A DNA stretch of 64,000 nucleotides, taken from contig NZ_CP076457.1 of assembly GCF_018866325.1 (NCBI RefSeq), forward strand, positions 620,001 to 684,000, read 5' to 3'. Source of the stretch: Streptomyces sp. YPW6 (lineage in GTDB: Bacteria; Actinomycetota; Actinomycetes; Streptomycetales; Streptomycetaceae). Under the pieces are notes generated by a model. The model was not told where the DNA came from and did no database searches. It was given only the letters and a program-made list of their open reading frames with translations. Positions 9,115 through 17,035 of the stretch are shown in pieces; the first letter of the stretch is position 1, and every line of letters starts with the position of its first letter. The position numbers were made by a program, and so were the translations under genes.

Positions 9115-10103
9115 TTCCGCAGATGCTGCGGTTTGACGAGGGTCAGCCTGCGTACGGCGTCCCACTGGTCGTCGCCGACCTTGATCCCGAGTTCCCGGCA
9201 CGCCCACAGGGCGTCCAGATACTCCGCCGTGCTGGGCTCGCGGACACCCTGGCGGCGCGCGGATTCCCGTACTTGCTCCAGTTCGTGCGCCAGAGCCTGT
9301 GCGAGCTGCATGTCGCTCCGCTCGGGATCGGTCTTGAGGCGCAGTTTGAGGTGCTTCTCGGCGATCTTCATCAACTCCTCCGACGTGGTCGGAGGAGCCA
9401 GCTCGGCGATCACGCAGCGACGCAGGAAGGCCTGGGGCAGTTCCCGCTCCTCGTTGGTCGTGATGACCACCAGATGCTGGTGGAAGGGGCGCCCGGGCAG
9501 AGCCTCCGGGTCGGCCTCGACCATCACCCGGGTCCCGGACTCGGCGACCGTGAACTCCTGCGAGGCCAGCGGGACCAGCAGGCCGTTCGGCACGTCCGGG
9601 TCCGCCTTGTCGATCTCGTCGATCAGCACGACGGAGTGGTGGGCCTTCCGGCCCTCGTTCCGCACTTGCTCGGGATGCCTGTACTCGTCTTGGGCATGAG
9701 CTCGCTGAGGAGCCCCGCGCCGGACCTGCGCACCACGCCGGGCGTGAGCGGCGGCCGACTCCGGCGCGAATGCCCACCACAGGGGTCCGGGCTCGACATA
9801 GGCGTCCACATCGAGCTCACGGCTCTTGAAGAGGCGGTTGTTCTGCGCGTCAGCGAGGCGCCGCACCCCGTCGAAGGTCCACTGCAGGTCCCGCGCCCGC
9901 GTCTGCGAAGTGACCACGTAGTTGTAGTAGCGCCACGACTTCTCCTGTGCCACGAAGGGGGCCATCGAACTCTTGCCGGACCCGGGTTTCCCTCGCAGCA
10001 GCAACGGCCTTCCCGCCGCCAACGCGACCCTGATCGCGAGGCGTAATTCATCGGGCATCACGTACACCATGCCGGCGTCGGGTGCGTCTCCGCGCGTGTC
10101 CAT
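9111..10103 (-). CDS. MoxR-family AAA+ ATPase (conflict operon)
   Basis: A 330-residue AAA+ ATPase: Walker A GKPGSGKSS at 38-46, Walker B VVLIDEIDKAD at 158-168, sensor-1 VVITTNEER at 212-220 and an FLRRC arginine-finger segment just after. MoxR ATPases act as chaperone-like remodelers that work with vWA partners, and the next gene is such a partner, joined by a GTGA overlap. The ATG at 10103 is preceded by GAGG eight bases upstream; the open frame extends further into the TIR gene but lacks support there. The insert at about 110-155 is unusually rich in Arg, Ala and Gln. Leu20 is encoded by TTA, so full translation should depend on the bldA tRNA. The gap to the upstream TIR gene is 28 bp. 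Confidence 0.88.
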   Translation of the reverse strand: MDTRGDAPDAGMVYVMPDELRLAIRVALAAGRPLLLRGKPGSGKSSMAPFVAQEKSWRYYNYVVTSQTRARDLQWTFDGVRRLADAQNNRLFKSRELDVDAYVEPGPLWWAFAPESAAAHARRGAQVRRGAPQRAHAQDEYRHPEQVRNEGRKAHHSVVLIDEIDKADPDVPNGLLVPLASQEFTVAESGTRVMVEADPEALPGRPFHQHLVVITTNEERELPQAFLRRCVIAELAPPTTSEELMKIAEKHLKLRLKTDPERSDMQLAQALAHELEQVRESARRQGVREPSTAEYLDALWACRELGIKVGDDQWDAVRRLTLVKPQHLRK

Positions 10104-10131
10104 TGTCAGAACCTCATTCCTCACCTGCGTG

Positions 10132-11466
10132 TCAGTCGGCGATTCCGGCCACGTCTTCGAGACTTCGCATGAACGAGTAGGCGCGCATCTCGGTGGCACG
10201 GGAGAAATCGACTCTGACGGCTCTTCCCATATCGAGTTCATTCAACTGCTGCTGGGCAGGGAGCAGTTCATGCTGGAGGACGATGATGACCAGCCACGGG
10301 TAGTCCTGATGCAACGCGTTCACCGCGGCGGCTATGTCCTCGTATGCATATCCGCGGCCATTGATGACGAGATAGTCGCGGCAGCCCGGACGCGGTTCGA
10401 CGAGTCCGGGGGAAAGGCTGAACCCCGGGGGGATGTCGAACACCTCCTGGAGTGCGTCGAGGCACGCGGAGAGCAACTCCTCCCCCGCGTCGCTCTCGTC
10501 CATGGGGAGGTCACCGCCGGCGGCGAGCGCACGGTGGTTGAAAGCACGGGGCGCGTTGCAGAGCGCACGCCTGATGTGCTGCTCCGCCGCCCAGGAACCG
10601 CCGGCGCGAAAGAAGATCAGCGGAGCCGACACCGGGGTGCCGCACTGAGGAGCGCCGGGCGCGAAATCCGCGGCGACGACCGGGTCGACCCAGGACGACA
10701 TGAGTTCGGCCGCGAGACCCGACCGGCTCGACCCCAGGCTCGGCCGCAACGCCGCGACGGCCGTCGGCAGAGGGGACGCCTGCCCGAGCCGCACCGCCTC
10801 CCCCGCGCGGAAGAGCAAGTGCGCGAGGAACATCTCGGCTCCCACACTGGCCCGTACGTGGAGCAGGTCCTCCGTCGAGCAGTGCAGCGCCTCCGCCATC
10901 TCGTTCAGCGCCTGCGGGTCGCGCTCCCGTGCGACCCGCAGGTAGGCCGCGATCCGTTTGGCCCACTCGAAGAACGCGCCGTCCCCCGGAGGGCCCGCGA
11001 CGAGAGCGAACTCGTCCAGCACCCACTGCGCGATCCTCCGGGTGATCTCGCCTTCGGGGAGCGGATTCTTCACCCTCTGCCCCAACTCGGCCTGCAGGGT
11101 CAGCAGCGCTCCGAACCCCCGCTTCCTCGCTTCCTTCGTCTTGTCGGTGCCCAGGAAACACGGCAGCACCGTGGCCAGGCTGCGCACGAAACGACGGGAC
11201 ATCAAGACCTCGGACTCGCGGCGCACCCAATCCGAGTCCGCGATCGTGTTGGGTCCCAGCAGGACGATCGCGGCATCGCACAGATACATCTCTTCGTACA
11301 GGGCGGGGCTCCACGACTGGCCCGTGCGGAGCTTCTCCACGTCCTTGAAGACGTCGTATCCCCGAGCGTCCAGCTCAGGAGCGATGATGTCCAGCGCCTC
11401 CACGACCTCGGCGTCCTTGCCACTGCCGTGACTGATGAAGATCTTCAGCGCACACCCGCCCCTCAC
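10132..11466 (-). CDS. TIR-domain protein heading the conflict operon
   Basis: A protein of about 444 residues. The first ~130 form a TIR domain: KIFISHGSGKDAEVVEAL at 8-25, a DVFKDVEKLRTGQSW stretch at 38-52, CDAAIVLLGP at 63-72 and the W-x3-E motif WVRRE at 80-84, whose Glu84 fits the catalytic glutamate of NAD-cleaving TIRs. The remainder contains a helical middle and a C-terminal alpha/beta region (DYLVINGRGYAYEDIAAAV, then LVIIVLQHELL) that I do not recognise; it could be a VMAP-like partner domain of MoxR-vWA systems. Start choice is uncertain. The GTG at 11466 has a poor ribosome site. A CTG at 11448 sits 7 bases after GAGGGGCGG and would start exactly at the TIR domain. Confidence 0.82.
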   Translation of the reverse strand: MRGGCALKIFISHGSGKDAEVVEALDIIAPELDARGYDVFKDVEKLRTGQSWSPALYEEMYLCDAAIVLLGPNTIADSDWVRRESEVLMSRRFVRSLATVLPCFLGTDKTKEARKRGFGALLTLQAELGQRVKNPLPEGEITRRIAQWVLDEFALVAGPPGDGAFFEWAKRIAAYLRVARERDPQALNEMAEALHCSTEDLLHVRASVGAEMFLAHLLFRAGEAVRLGQASPLPTAVAALRPSLGSSRSGLAAELMSSWVDPVVAADFAPGAPQCGTPVSAPLIFFRAGGSWAAEQHIRRALCNAPRAFNHRALAAGGDLPMDESDAGEELLSACLDALQEVFDIPPGFSLSPGLVEPRPGCRDYLVINGRGYAYEDIAAAVNALHQDYPWLVIIVLQHELLPAQQQLNELDMGRAVRVDFSRATEMRAYSFMRSLEDVAGIAD

Positions 11467-11655
11467 CGGCGGTGCCGGCCACCCTGTCCGTACCGCGTGC
11501 TGCCCCTGCCCCTGATTGTGCTGGACAGCTCGGCGCCTCGGCAGGCGGTTGCGCAAGATACTTCGGGTCAGCGTCCCGGTAGCCGGGAACGGCCCGCCGG
11601 ACCCGGGCGGCCGCGGAGGCTCAGGCCGCGTCGTGGGCGGGCCCGGAAAGCAGTT

Positions 11656-11689
11656 AGGGTCGGCTCCGGATTCCTCCGGAGCCGACCCT
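11656..11689 (-). terminator. Hairpin terminator of tRNA-Pro
   Basis: A perfect 15-bp inverted repeat (AGGGTCGGCTCCGGA and its complement) with a 4-base loop lies 20 bp beyond the tRNA 3' end and is followed on that strand by TAACTGCTTTCC. It should end the tRNA transcript before the TIR operon. Confidence 0.8.
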
Positions 11690-11708
11690 GAACGACGACT
11701 GTCTCCAG

Positions 11709-11782
<74 letters not shown>

Positions 11783-11909
11783 ATGCCCGCCTGACCTGGG
11801 GTTTCCCCCGGCCGAACGCGCATGAGAACAATACCGCACTCCGGCGGGTGGTCACCAACACCATTCCCCGCTTGACCTCAACCATGGTTGATGTTGAACG
11901 CTCGGGGCC

Positions 11910-12635
11910 ATGACGAACACGACAGCCGCACCCGCCCCCGGCCGCCGGGCCGCGCCCGCCCCCGACTTCCGGGATCTGCCCCGTCTGATCGCCCTGATGA
12001 CCGGGGCGGAGAAGCACGCCCCGGCCGCCCACTCCACGCTCGACGCCCTGTGGGTCCTCTATCACCGGGTGCTCCGGGTCACACCGGACACGGTCGACGA
12101 TCCCGGACGGGACCGCTTCCTGCTGTCCAAGGGGCACGGGCCGATGGCCTACTACGCCGTCCTCGCCGCCCACGGCTTCTTCGACGAGGGCCTGCTGCCC
12201 GGCTTCGGGTCGTACGACTCGCCACTCGGCCACCACCCGGACCGGCTGCTGGTGCCGGGGGCGGAGATCGGCAGCGGATCCCTGGGGCACGGGCTGCCGC
12301 TCGCCGTCGGGACGGTGCTGGGCCTGCGTGCCCAGCACCTCACCGACCCCCGGGTCTGGGTCCTGATCGGCGACGCCGAGCTGGACGAGGGCAGCAACCA
12401 CGAGGCCATCGCCCACGCGGGCCCCGCCGGTCTCGAACAGCTGCACACCCTCGTGATCGACAACGCGTCCGCCACCCACGGCTGGCCCGGCGGGATCGCC
12501 TCCCGCTTCGCGTCCGCCGGATGGGACGCGCTGACCGTGAACGGCCGCGACCACGAAGCCCTCCACGAGGCGTTCACCACACCCCACCCGGGCAGGCCCC
12601 TGGCCGTCGTCGCCCGCGTCGAACCCAAGAACTGA
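11910..12635 (+). CDS. Transketolase, N-terminal (TPP-binding) subunit
   Basis: This 241-residue protein matches the first third of transketolase. It has FLLSKGHGPMAYY at 70-82, an EIGSGSLGHGLPLAVG block at about 119-134 and the thiamine-diphosphate/Mg motif GDAELDEGSNHEA at 154-166. It lacks the pyrimidine-binding and C-terminal domains, which the next gene supplies 35 bp downstream, so the two chains should form one heteromeric enzyme moving two-carbon ketol units between sugars. Split transketolases in actinobacteria are often dedicated to secondary or carbohydrate metabolism rather than the main pentose phosphate pathway. The ATG start is preceded closely by the tRNA region on the other strand. 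The specific sugar substrate is not evident. Confidence 0.88.
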   Translation: MTNTTAAPAPGRRAAPAPDFRDLPRLIALMTGAEKHAPAAHSTLDALWVLYHRVLRVTPDTVDDPGRDRFLLSKGHGPMAYYAVLAAHGFFDEGLLPGFGSYDSPLGHHPDRLLVPGAEIGSGSLGHGLPLAVGTVLGLRAQHLTDPRVWVLIGDAELDEGSNHEAIAHAGPAGLEQLHTLVIDNASATHGWPGGIASRFASAGWDALTVNGRDHEALHEAFTTPHPGRPLAVVARVEPKN

Positions 12636-12670
12636 CCGCAGCGCACCGAGAGCCCCGGGAGGGACCCTTC

Positions 12671-13573
12671 ATGGACACCATGCGTGACCGATTCATCGGC
12701 ACCGCCTCGCAGCTCCTGGACGAGGAGCCACGACTGGCCGTCGTGCTCGCCGACATCAGCGCCGACGGCTTCGCCCGCGCGCGGCGCACCCACCCGGACC
12801 GCGTGATCAACGTCGGCATCCGGGAACAGCTGCTGGTCGGAGCGGCTGCCGGTATGGCGCTGACGGGAATGCGGCCGATCGTGCACACCTTCGCCAGCTT
12901 CCTGGTCGAGCGACCGTTCGAGCAGGTCAAGCTGGACTTCGGCCACCAGGACGTCGGCGGCATCCTGGTGAGCGCCGCCGGATCGTACGACTGGCCGGCC
13001 GGAGGCTTCACCCACATGGCACCCGGCGACGTCGCCCTGCTCGACACGCTGGACGGCTGGACGGTGCACGTGCCGGGCCATCCGGACGAGGCGGAGACGC
13101 TCCTGCGGGAGGCGGTCACCGGTGACGACCGGGTGTACCTGCGCCTGTCGCTCCAGGAGAACCGGGAGGCGCGGCCGGTCAGCGGCGCCCACGGGTTCTC
13201 GGTGGTGCGCGAGGGGCGGCACGGGACGGTGATCGCCGTCGGCCCCCTGCTCGACAACGTCCTCGCCGCCACCGAGGGGCTGGACGTCACCGTGCTGTAC
13301 GCGACGACGGTGCGGCCCTTCGACGCGGCGGGGGTACGCCGGGCGGCCGGAGCGTCGGCGGTCGCGGACGTGGTGGTCGTGGAGCCGTACCTCGCGGGCA
13401 CCTCCTCCGCCGCGGCGGGCGACGCGCTCCTGGATCTGCCCCATCGCGTGCTGGGGCTGGGGGTGGGCCGCGCCGAGCTGCGGCGCTACGGGCAGATGGA
13501 GGAGCACCTCACGGCCCACGGCCTGGACCCCCGGGGCCTGCGGGAGCGGATCTCCGGCTTCCTGCGCCCCTGA
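12671..13573 (+). CDS. Transketolase, C-terminal subunit
   Basis: A 300-residue partner of the preceding gene, containing the pyrimidine-binding and C-terminal domains. RVINVGIREQLLVGAAAGMAL at about 44-64 contains the Glu that activates thiamine diphosphate. It is followed by a PIVHTFASFLVERPFEQV stretch, HQDVGGILVSAAGSYDW and a C-terminal DVVVVEPYLAG domain. GGGAGGG precedes the chosen ATG at 12671; a second in-frame ATG follows three codons later. The 35-bp spacing from the N-terminal subunit implies co-expression. No reason is seen to doubt a complete, active two-chain enzyme. Confidence 0.88.
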   Translation: MDTMRDRFIGTASQLLDEEPRLAVVLADISADGFARARRTHPDRVINVGIREQLLVGAAAGMALTGMRPIVHTFASFLVERPFEQVKLDFGHQDVGGILVSAAGSYDWPAGGFTHMAPGDVALLDTLDGWTVHVPGHPDEAETLLREAVTGDDRVYLRLSLQENREARPVSGAHGFSVVREGRHGTVIAVGPLLDNVLAATEGLDVTVLYATTVRPFDAAGVRRAAGASAVADVVVVEPYLAGTSSAAAGDALLDLPHRVLGLGVGRAELRRYGQMEEHLTAHGLDPRGLRERISGFLRP

Positions 13574-13698
13574 CCGGGGCGGCTGGGACCGCCGCCGCAG
13601 CGTCCCGCCCCGGAGCGCCCGCGCTCTCGGCCGTCGCTCCTCCCCCGCCGCCCGGCAGCCGGCATCCGCCGTGGCCGCACCGCTGAACCGTCCGAGCA

Positions 13699-13744
13699 GC
13701 GGCCCGGCCCCGGGTGTGCGGCAGGCCGCCCGGGGCCGGGCCGC
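13699..13744. terminator. Bidirectional terminator between convergent genes
   Basis: A perfect 16-bp GC-only stem (GCGGCCCGGCCCCGGG and complement) with a 14-base loop lies between the ends of the transketolase and epimerase genes, which converge here. It lacks a U tract, as is common in Streptomyces. Confidence 0.8.
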
Positions 13745-13747
13745 GCC

Positions 13748-14698
13748 TCACCGGTGGGCGGCGAGGAACGTCCCGTACCAGGCGAGGGTGGCGTCCAGCG
13801 CCGTCTCCAGCGGGGTGGGGGTGAGCCCGTAGGCCTTCTCGATGGCCGAGGAGTCGAGGATCTGCGGTTCGGTGTGCTGGTAGAACATCTCGGCGTACTC
13901 CGCCATGAACGCCTCGTCGAACGGGCCGAAGGGGCGGGGTTCGGCCACGACGGTGAGCTCCATCGGCCGGCCGGTGCGCTCGTGGACGAGGGCGAGGATC
14001 TCCCGGGTGGTGCGGGCCGGCGCGGTGGGCAGGTGCCAGACGCGGCCGTGGGCGTCCGGGTGTTCGCCGAGGGTGGCGAGACCGGCCGCGACGTCGTCGA
14101 TGTACGTGTAGCTGTGCGGCAGGTCGATGTCGCCGAGAGCGGGGACGGGCTGCCCGGTGAGCGCGGCCGGGAAGACGGCCCCGCCGAGCGTGGAGTTGAG
14201 GACCCCGGGCCCGACGAAGTCCGCGGAGCGTCCGAGGACGACGGGGAGCCGGCCCTCGCGGTGGGCGGCGAGATAGCGGGCGTCCAGCTCTGCCCGCATC
14301 CGGCCCTTGCGGGTGGTGGCGTTCCACGGGGAGTCCTCGGTCATCACCGCGCCGTGCGTCCGGCCGTAGGGGTAGAGGGTGTCGAGTACGACGAGCCGTG
14401 CGCCCTCCGCCTCTGCGGCCGCGAGGACCGCCTCCTGGATCTTCGGCATGACCTCCACCTGGAGGTGGTAGCCGACGTTGACGCAGTGGTACACGACGGC
14501 GGCCCCGGCCACGGCGTCGCAGGCGCCTTCGGGGCCGGCGACGTCGGCGGCGTACCGCTCGACACCGTCGAGCGCGGGGCCGCTCCCCGACCGGTCGACC
14601 AGTCGCACCCGGTGGCCTCGGCGGACCAGCTCACGGGCGAGGGCGGTACCGGCGGGCCCGGAGCCGAGGACGGCATGGAGGGGCTGGGTGAAGGTCAT
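13748..14698 (-). CDS. NAD(P)-dependent epimerase/dehydratase family protein
   Basis: A 316-residue extended short-chain dehydrogenase. The nucleotide loop is atypical: AVLGSGPAGTALARELVRRG at about 9-28 reads G-x-G-x-x-G. A YHCVNVGYHL strand follows, then the YPYG segment near 122 that takes the place of the catalytic Tyr region. DLPHSYTYIDDVAAGLATLGE at about 200-220 and HLPTAPARTTREILALV are typical of this family. The enzyme probably oxidises, reduces or epimerises a nucleotide-activated sugar or similar alcohol. AAGGGACC upstream supports the ATG at 14698. An AT-rich promoter region follows upstream, and its stop faces the transketolase pair across a strong terminator. Confidence 0.78.
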   Translation of the reverse strand: MTFTQPLHAVLGSGPAGTALARELVRRGHRVRLVDRSGSGPALDGVERYAADVAGPEGACDAVAGAAVVYHCVNVGYHLQVEVMPKIQEAVLAAAEAEGARLVVLDTLYPYGRTHGAVMTEDSPWNATTRKGRMRAELDARYLAAHREGRLPVVLGRSADFVGPGVLNSTLGGAVFPAALTGQPVPALGDIDLPHSYTYIDDVAAGLATLGEHPDAHGRVWHLPTAPARTTREILALVHERTGRPMELTVVAEPRPFGPFDEAFMAEYAEMFYQHTEPQILDSSAIEKAYGLTPTPLETALDATLAWYGTFLAAHR

Positions 14699-15039
14699 GG
14701 CAGGTCCCTTCGGCTGGAGGAAGCGGAAGCGGCGGAAGCGATCTCCCTTGAGCCGCTCACTTCTGTTAGAGACCATAACTTTCGAGAGCACTGATCGCAA
14801 CAGTTTTCGTTAGACCCCTTAACGCACCTGGTCCCGGGCGGGAGACCCCGCCCGGGACCGACGCCTTCTCCGCGAACGTCCTCGGTTGACCGGCTCCGGC
14901 TTCCGGGAGGGGGGCGGGGAACGGGCGATGGGCGTCGGACCGGAGCCGTACGTCCCATCGGGCGGCCGGAGCACGACGGCCGCCCGGCACGCGTCCGTGC
15001 GGGTGGCCCCGTACGGCCGGGGAACCGGGCCGGGCGGGG
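14699..15039. other. Intergenic region with AT-rich promoter block for the epimerase gene
   Basis: No gene is seen in these 341 bp. Bases about 14760-14815 are distinctly AT-rich for this genome and carry repeated TCTAAC elements (GTCTAAC at the upstream end, TCTCTAACAG nearer the gene). They probably hold the minus-strand promoter and an operator. The half nearer 15039 is GC-rich 3' flank of the GAF gene. Confidence 0.45.
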
Positions 15040-15624
15040 TCAGACGGTGCGGTGCCCCTCCCGGTCGTCGATCTGGCGGACGAGTTCATGGGCGAGCGAC
15101 TTGATGGTGTCGAGGCCGGCCCGCCCCCAGGGGCGCGGCACGGTGTCGACGGCACAGACGGTGCCCAGCGCGATGCCGGTGCGGTCGATCAGCGGCGCCC
15201 CGAGGTAGGAGCGGATGCCTATGTCGTCCACCACGGGATTGCCCGCGAAGCGCGGGTAGTCGCAGACGTCGTCGAGGACGAGGGCCTTGCGCCGGACGAG
15301 GACGTGCGGGCAGTAGCCGTGGTCGCGGGCCAGGTAGCGGCCGCTGCGGTTGCTGCCCGCCGCGGCCGAACCGAGGTCCTGGCCGCCGCGGTTGCCCGCC
15401 GGCGTGTGCAGTCCTGCGAAGAACTGCCGGTTCTCGTCGATGAAGTTGACCATCGAGAAGGGGGTGGCGGTGGCTTCGGCGACCTTGTCGGCGAAGGCGT
15501 CGAAGCTGTCGTAGGAGGCGTCGGGACGTTCACCGAGGTCCAGTTCGCGCAGCCGCTCGGCGCGCGCCGGGCCGTGCCGGTCGGTGGGCGTGAGGAGCAT
15601 CCGGCCGGTGGCGAAGGATGTCAC
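15040..15624 (-). CDS. GAF-domain protein of the conservon
   Basis: A 194-residue GAF-domain protein. After a leader, a helix ERLRELDLGE leads into the GAF core: ATPFSMVNFIDENRQFFAGLH at about 64-84, a DHGYCPHVLVRRKALVLDDV stretch near 110-130 and IRSYLGAPLIDRTGIALGTVCAVD at about 146-169. GAF domains bind small ligands such as cyclic nucleotides, haem or flavins; the ligand here is unknown. The start is a GTG overlapping the cvnD stop as GTGA, so it is translated with the conservon and probably feeds a signal to, or reads one from, the GTPase switch. Confidence 0.78.
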   Translation of the reverse strand: MTSFATGRMLLTPTDRHGPARAERLRELDLGERPDASYDSFDAFADKVAEATATPFSMVNFIDENRQFFAGLHTPAGNRGGQDLGSAAAGSNRSGRYLARDHGYCPHVLVRRKALVLDDVCDYPRFAGNPVVDDIGIRSYLGAPLIDRTGIALGTVCAVDTVPRPWGRAGLDTIKSLAHELVRQIDDREGHRTV

Positions 15625-16244
15625 GGGTGGGCTCCGAAGGTCTGGAGTGGGGCGGGCGCCGAGGTGGCGTTGATGAGGTGCTGGACCAGGGTGACGAGGG
15701 CACCCGTGCCGGAGCTGGCGATCCTGGCGTCGCACAGGACGACGGGCACCTCGGGCCCGAGATCGAGCGCGGCGCGGATCTCGTCCGGCTCGTAGCGGTA
15801 GGCGCCGTCGAACTCGTTGACGGCGACGATGAATCCGATGCCGCGCCGTTCGAAGAAGTCGACCGCTCCGAAACATTCGGCCAGGCGCCGGGTGTCGGCC
15901 AGCACCACCGCTCCGAGCGCGCCCTGGGAGAGCTCGTCCCACATGAACCAGAAGCGTTCCTGGCCCGGTGTGCCGAACAGATAGAGGACGTGCTGTTCGG
16001 AGAGGGTGATCCGGCCGAAGTCCATGGCGACGGTGGTGGCCGTCTTGGACTCGACCCCTTCCAGGTTGTCCGTCCCGACACTGCTCTGGGTCAGCAACTC
16101 CTCGGTGGACAGCGGGGCGATCTCGCTGACCGCGCCCACGAACGTCGTCTTGCCGACGCCGAATCCTCCGGCGACCAGAACCTTGAGGGCCACGGGGAAG
16201 AACTCGGCGGTTCCGGTGCGGTCAGAGCTGTCGTCGTAAGCCAT
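15621..16244 (-). CDS. cvnD: Conservon GTPase CvnD
   Basis: This 207-residue small GTPase has the P-loop GGFGVGKTT at 26-34, the switch region TVAMDFGRI, the G3 motif FGTPGQERFWFM near 90 and VNEFDG as the base-recognition loop in place of NKxD. This is typical of the actinobacterial conservon GTPases related to MglA. The protein likely forms a membrane-associated complex with CvnA-C in a G-protein-like switch that tunes development or antibiotic production. It overlaps cvnC by 23 bp and the GAF gene by 4 bp, so the five genes are one operon. Several conservons occur per Streptomyces genome; which numbered one this is cannot be told here. Confidence 0.9.
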   Translation of the reverse strand: MAYDDSSDRTGTAEFFPVALKVLVAGGFGVGKTTFVGAVSEIAPLSTEELLTQSSVGTDNLEGVESKTATTVAMDFGRITLSEQHVLYLFGTPGQERFWFMWDELSQGALGAVVLADTRRLAECFGAVDFFERRGIGFIVAVNEFDGAYRYEPDEIRAALDLGPEVPVVLCDARIASSGTGALVTLVQHLINATSAPAPLQTFGAHP

Positions 16245-16593
16245 CGAGCACTGCCTCCAGCAGGGATCGGTCGGTGGGCATGTCGTGGAAAGCGGGAGCG
16301 TGCGCGGTGACCGCGCCGCAGGCGACCAGGTCGGAGAGGATGACCTTGGCGACGACTGCGGGCAGCCGGAGGTGTGCGGCGATCTCGGCGACGGACATCG
16401 GCCCGTCGCACAGGCCGAGGGCGACGGTGTGTTCCGGGCCGAGCGGGATGTCCGGCTCGATGCCCGTGGCCATGATCAGGGACAGCAGGTCGAACGCGGT
16501 GGACGGCCGGGTCCGGCCGTTGCTGATCGTGTACGGGCGGATCAGCCGGCCGGCCGCGTCGTCGAGCAGGGGCCCGTCCTGCGGGGCCGGCAC
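16222..16593 (-). CDS. cvnC: Conservon protein CvnC (DUF742)
   Basis: A 123-residue DUF742 protein: LIRPYTISNGRTRPSTAFDL at about 18-37, then ALGLCDGPMSVAEIAAHLRLPAVVAKVILSDL, a winged-helix-like segment, and RSLLEAVLDGLRRQL at the end. The only conventional start after the cvnB stop is the GTG at 16593, three bases past that stop, which gives the usual family length. The winged-helix core suggests protein-protein or DNA contact, but in conservons it is thought to sit in the GTPase complex. The 3' end overlaps cvnD by 23 bp. Confidence 0.87.
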   Translation of the reverse strand: MPAPQDGPLLDDAAGRLIRPYTISNGRTRPSTAFDLLSLIMATGIEPDIPLGPEHTVALGLCDGPMSVAEIAAHLRLPAVVAKVILSDLVACGAVTAHAPAFHDMPTDRSLLEAVLDGLRRQL

Positions 16594-16595
16594 CC

Positions 16596-17030
16596 TCAGA
16601 TCCCCGGGGTGAACGGCGCGCCGGCCGGCTGCCGCAGCGGGGTCGTCAGATAGGGACGGACGCTCTTGACCAGCATCGCCATCTCGTAGCCGAGCACCGC
16701 GGCGTCCGCCTCGCGCCCGGCGAGGACGGCGAGGCAGGTGCCGGATCCGGCCGTGGAGACGAACAGGAGCGTGGAGTCCAGTTCGACGACCACCTGCCGT
16801 ACGTCGCCGTTGTCCCCGAACCGGGCCCCGGCACTGCGGCCCAGCGAGTACAGGCCGGCGGCCAGGGCCGCCATGTGGTCGGCGCTGTCGGGGTCCATGC
16901 CGTGCACGGATTTCACCAGCCCGTCGGCGGAGAGCAGCACCGCACTGCGCGTGTAGGGCACGCGCTGGACCAGCCCGCTCAGCAGCCAGTCCAGGTCCGA
17001 GACCTGTCCGGACGGCATATCGCTCGTCAT
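16596..17030 (-). CDS. cvnB: Conservon protein CvnB (roadblock/LC7)
   Basis: A 144-residue roadblock/LC7-domain protein: DLDWLLSGLVQRVPYTRSAVLLSADGL near 12-38, then MAALAAGLYSLGR and VRQVVVELDSTLLFVSTAGSG, ending VLGYEMAMLVKSVRPYL. Roadblock proteins regulate small GTPases, matching CvnD two genes downstream. Spacing to the upstream cvnA is 5 bp and to cvnC 2 bp, consistent with coupled translation. Length and order match other actinobacterial conservons. Confidence 0.92.
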   Translation of the reverse strand: MTSDMPSGQVSDLDWLLSGLVQRVPYTRSAVLLSADGLVKSVHGMDPDSADHMAALAAGLYSLGRSAGARFGDNGDVRQVVVELDSTLLFVSTAGSGTCLAVLAGREADAAVLGYEMAMLVKSVRPYLTTPLRQPAGAPFTPGI

Positions 17031-17035
17031 GGTGT

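Noticed and set aside
9973..11691. 572-codon plus-strand frame across MoxR and TIR genes
   Set aside because: Antisense shadow; the minus strand carries complete Walker and TIR motifs here.
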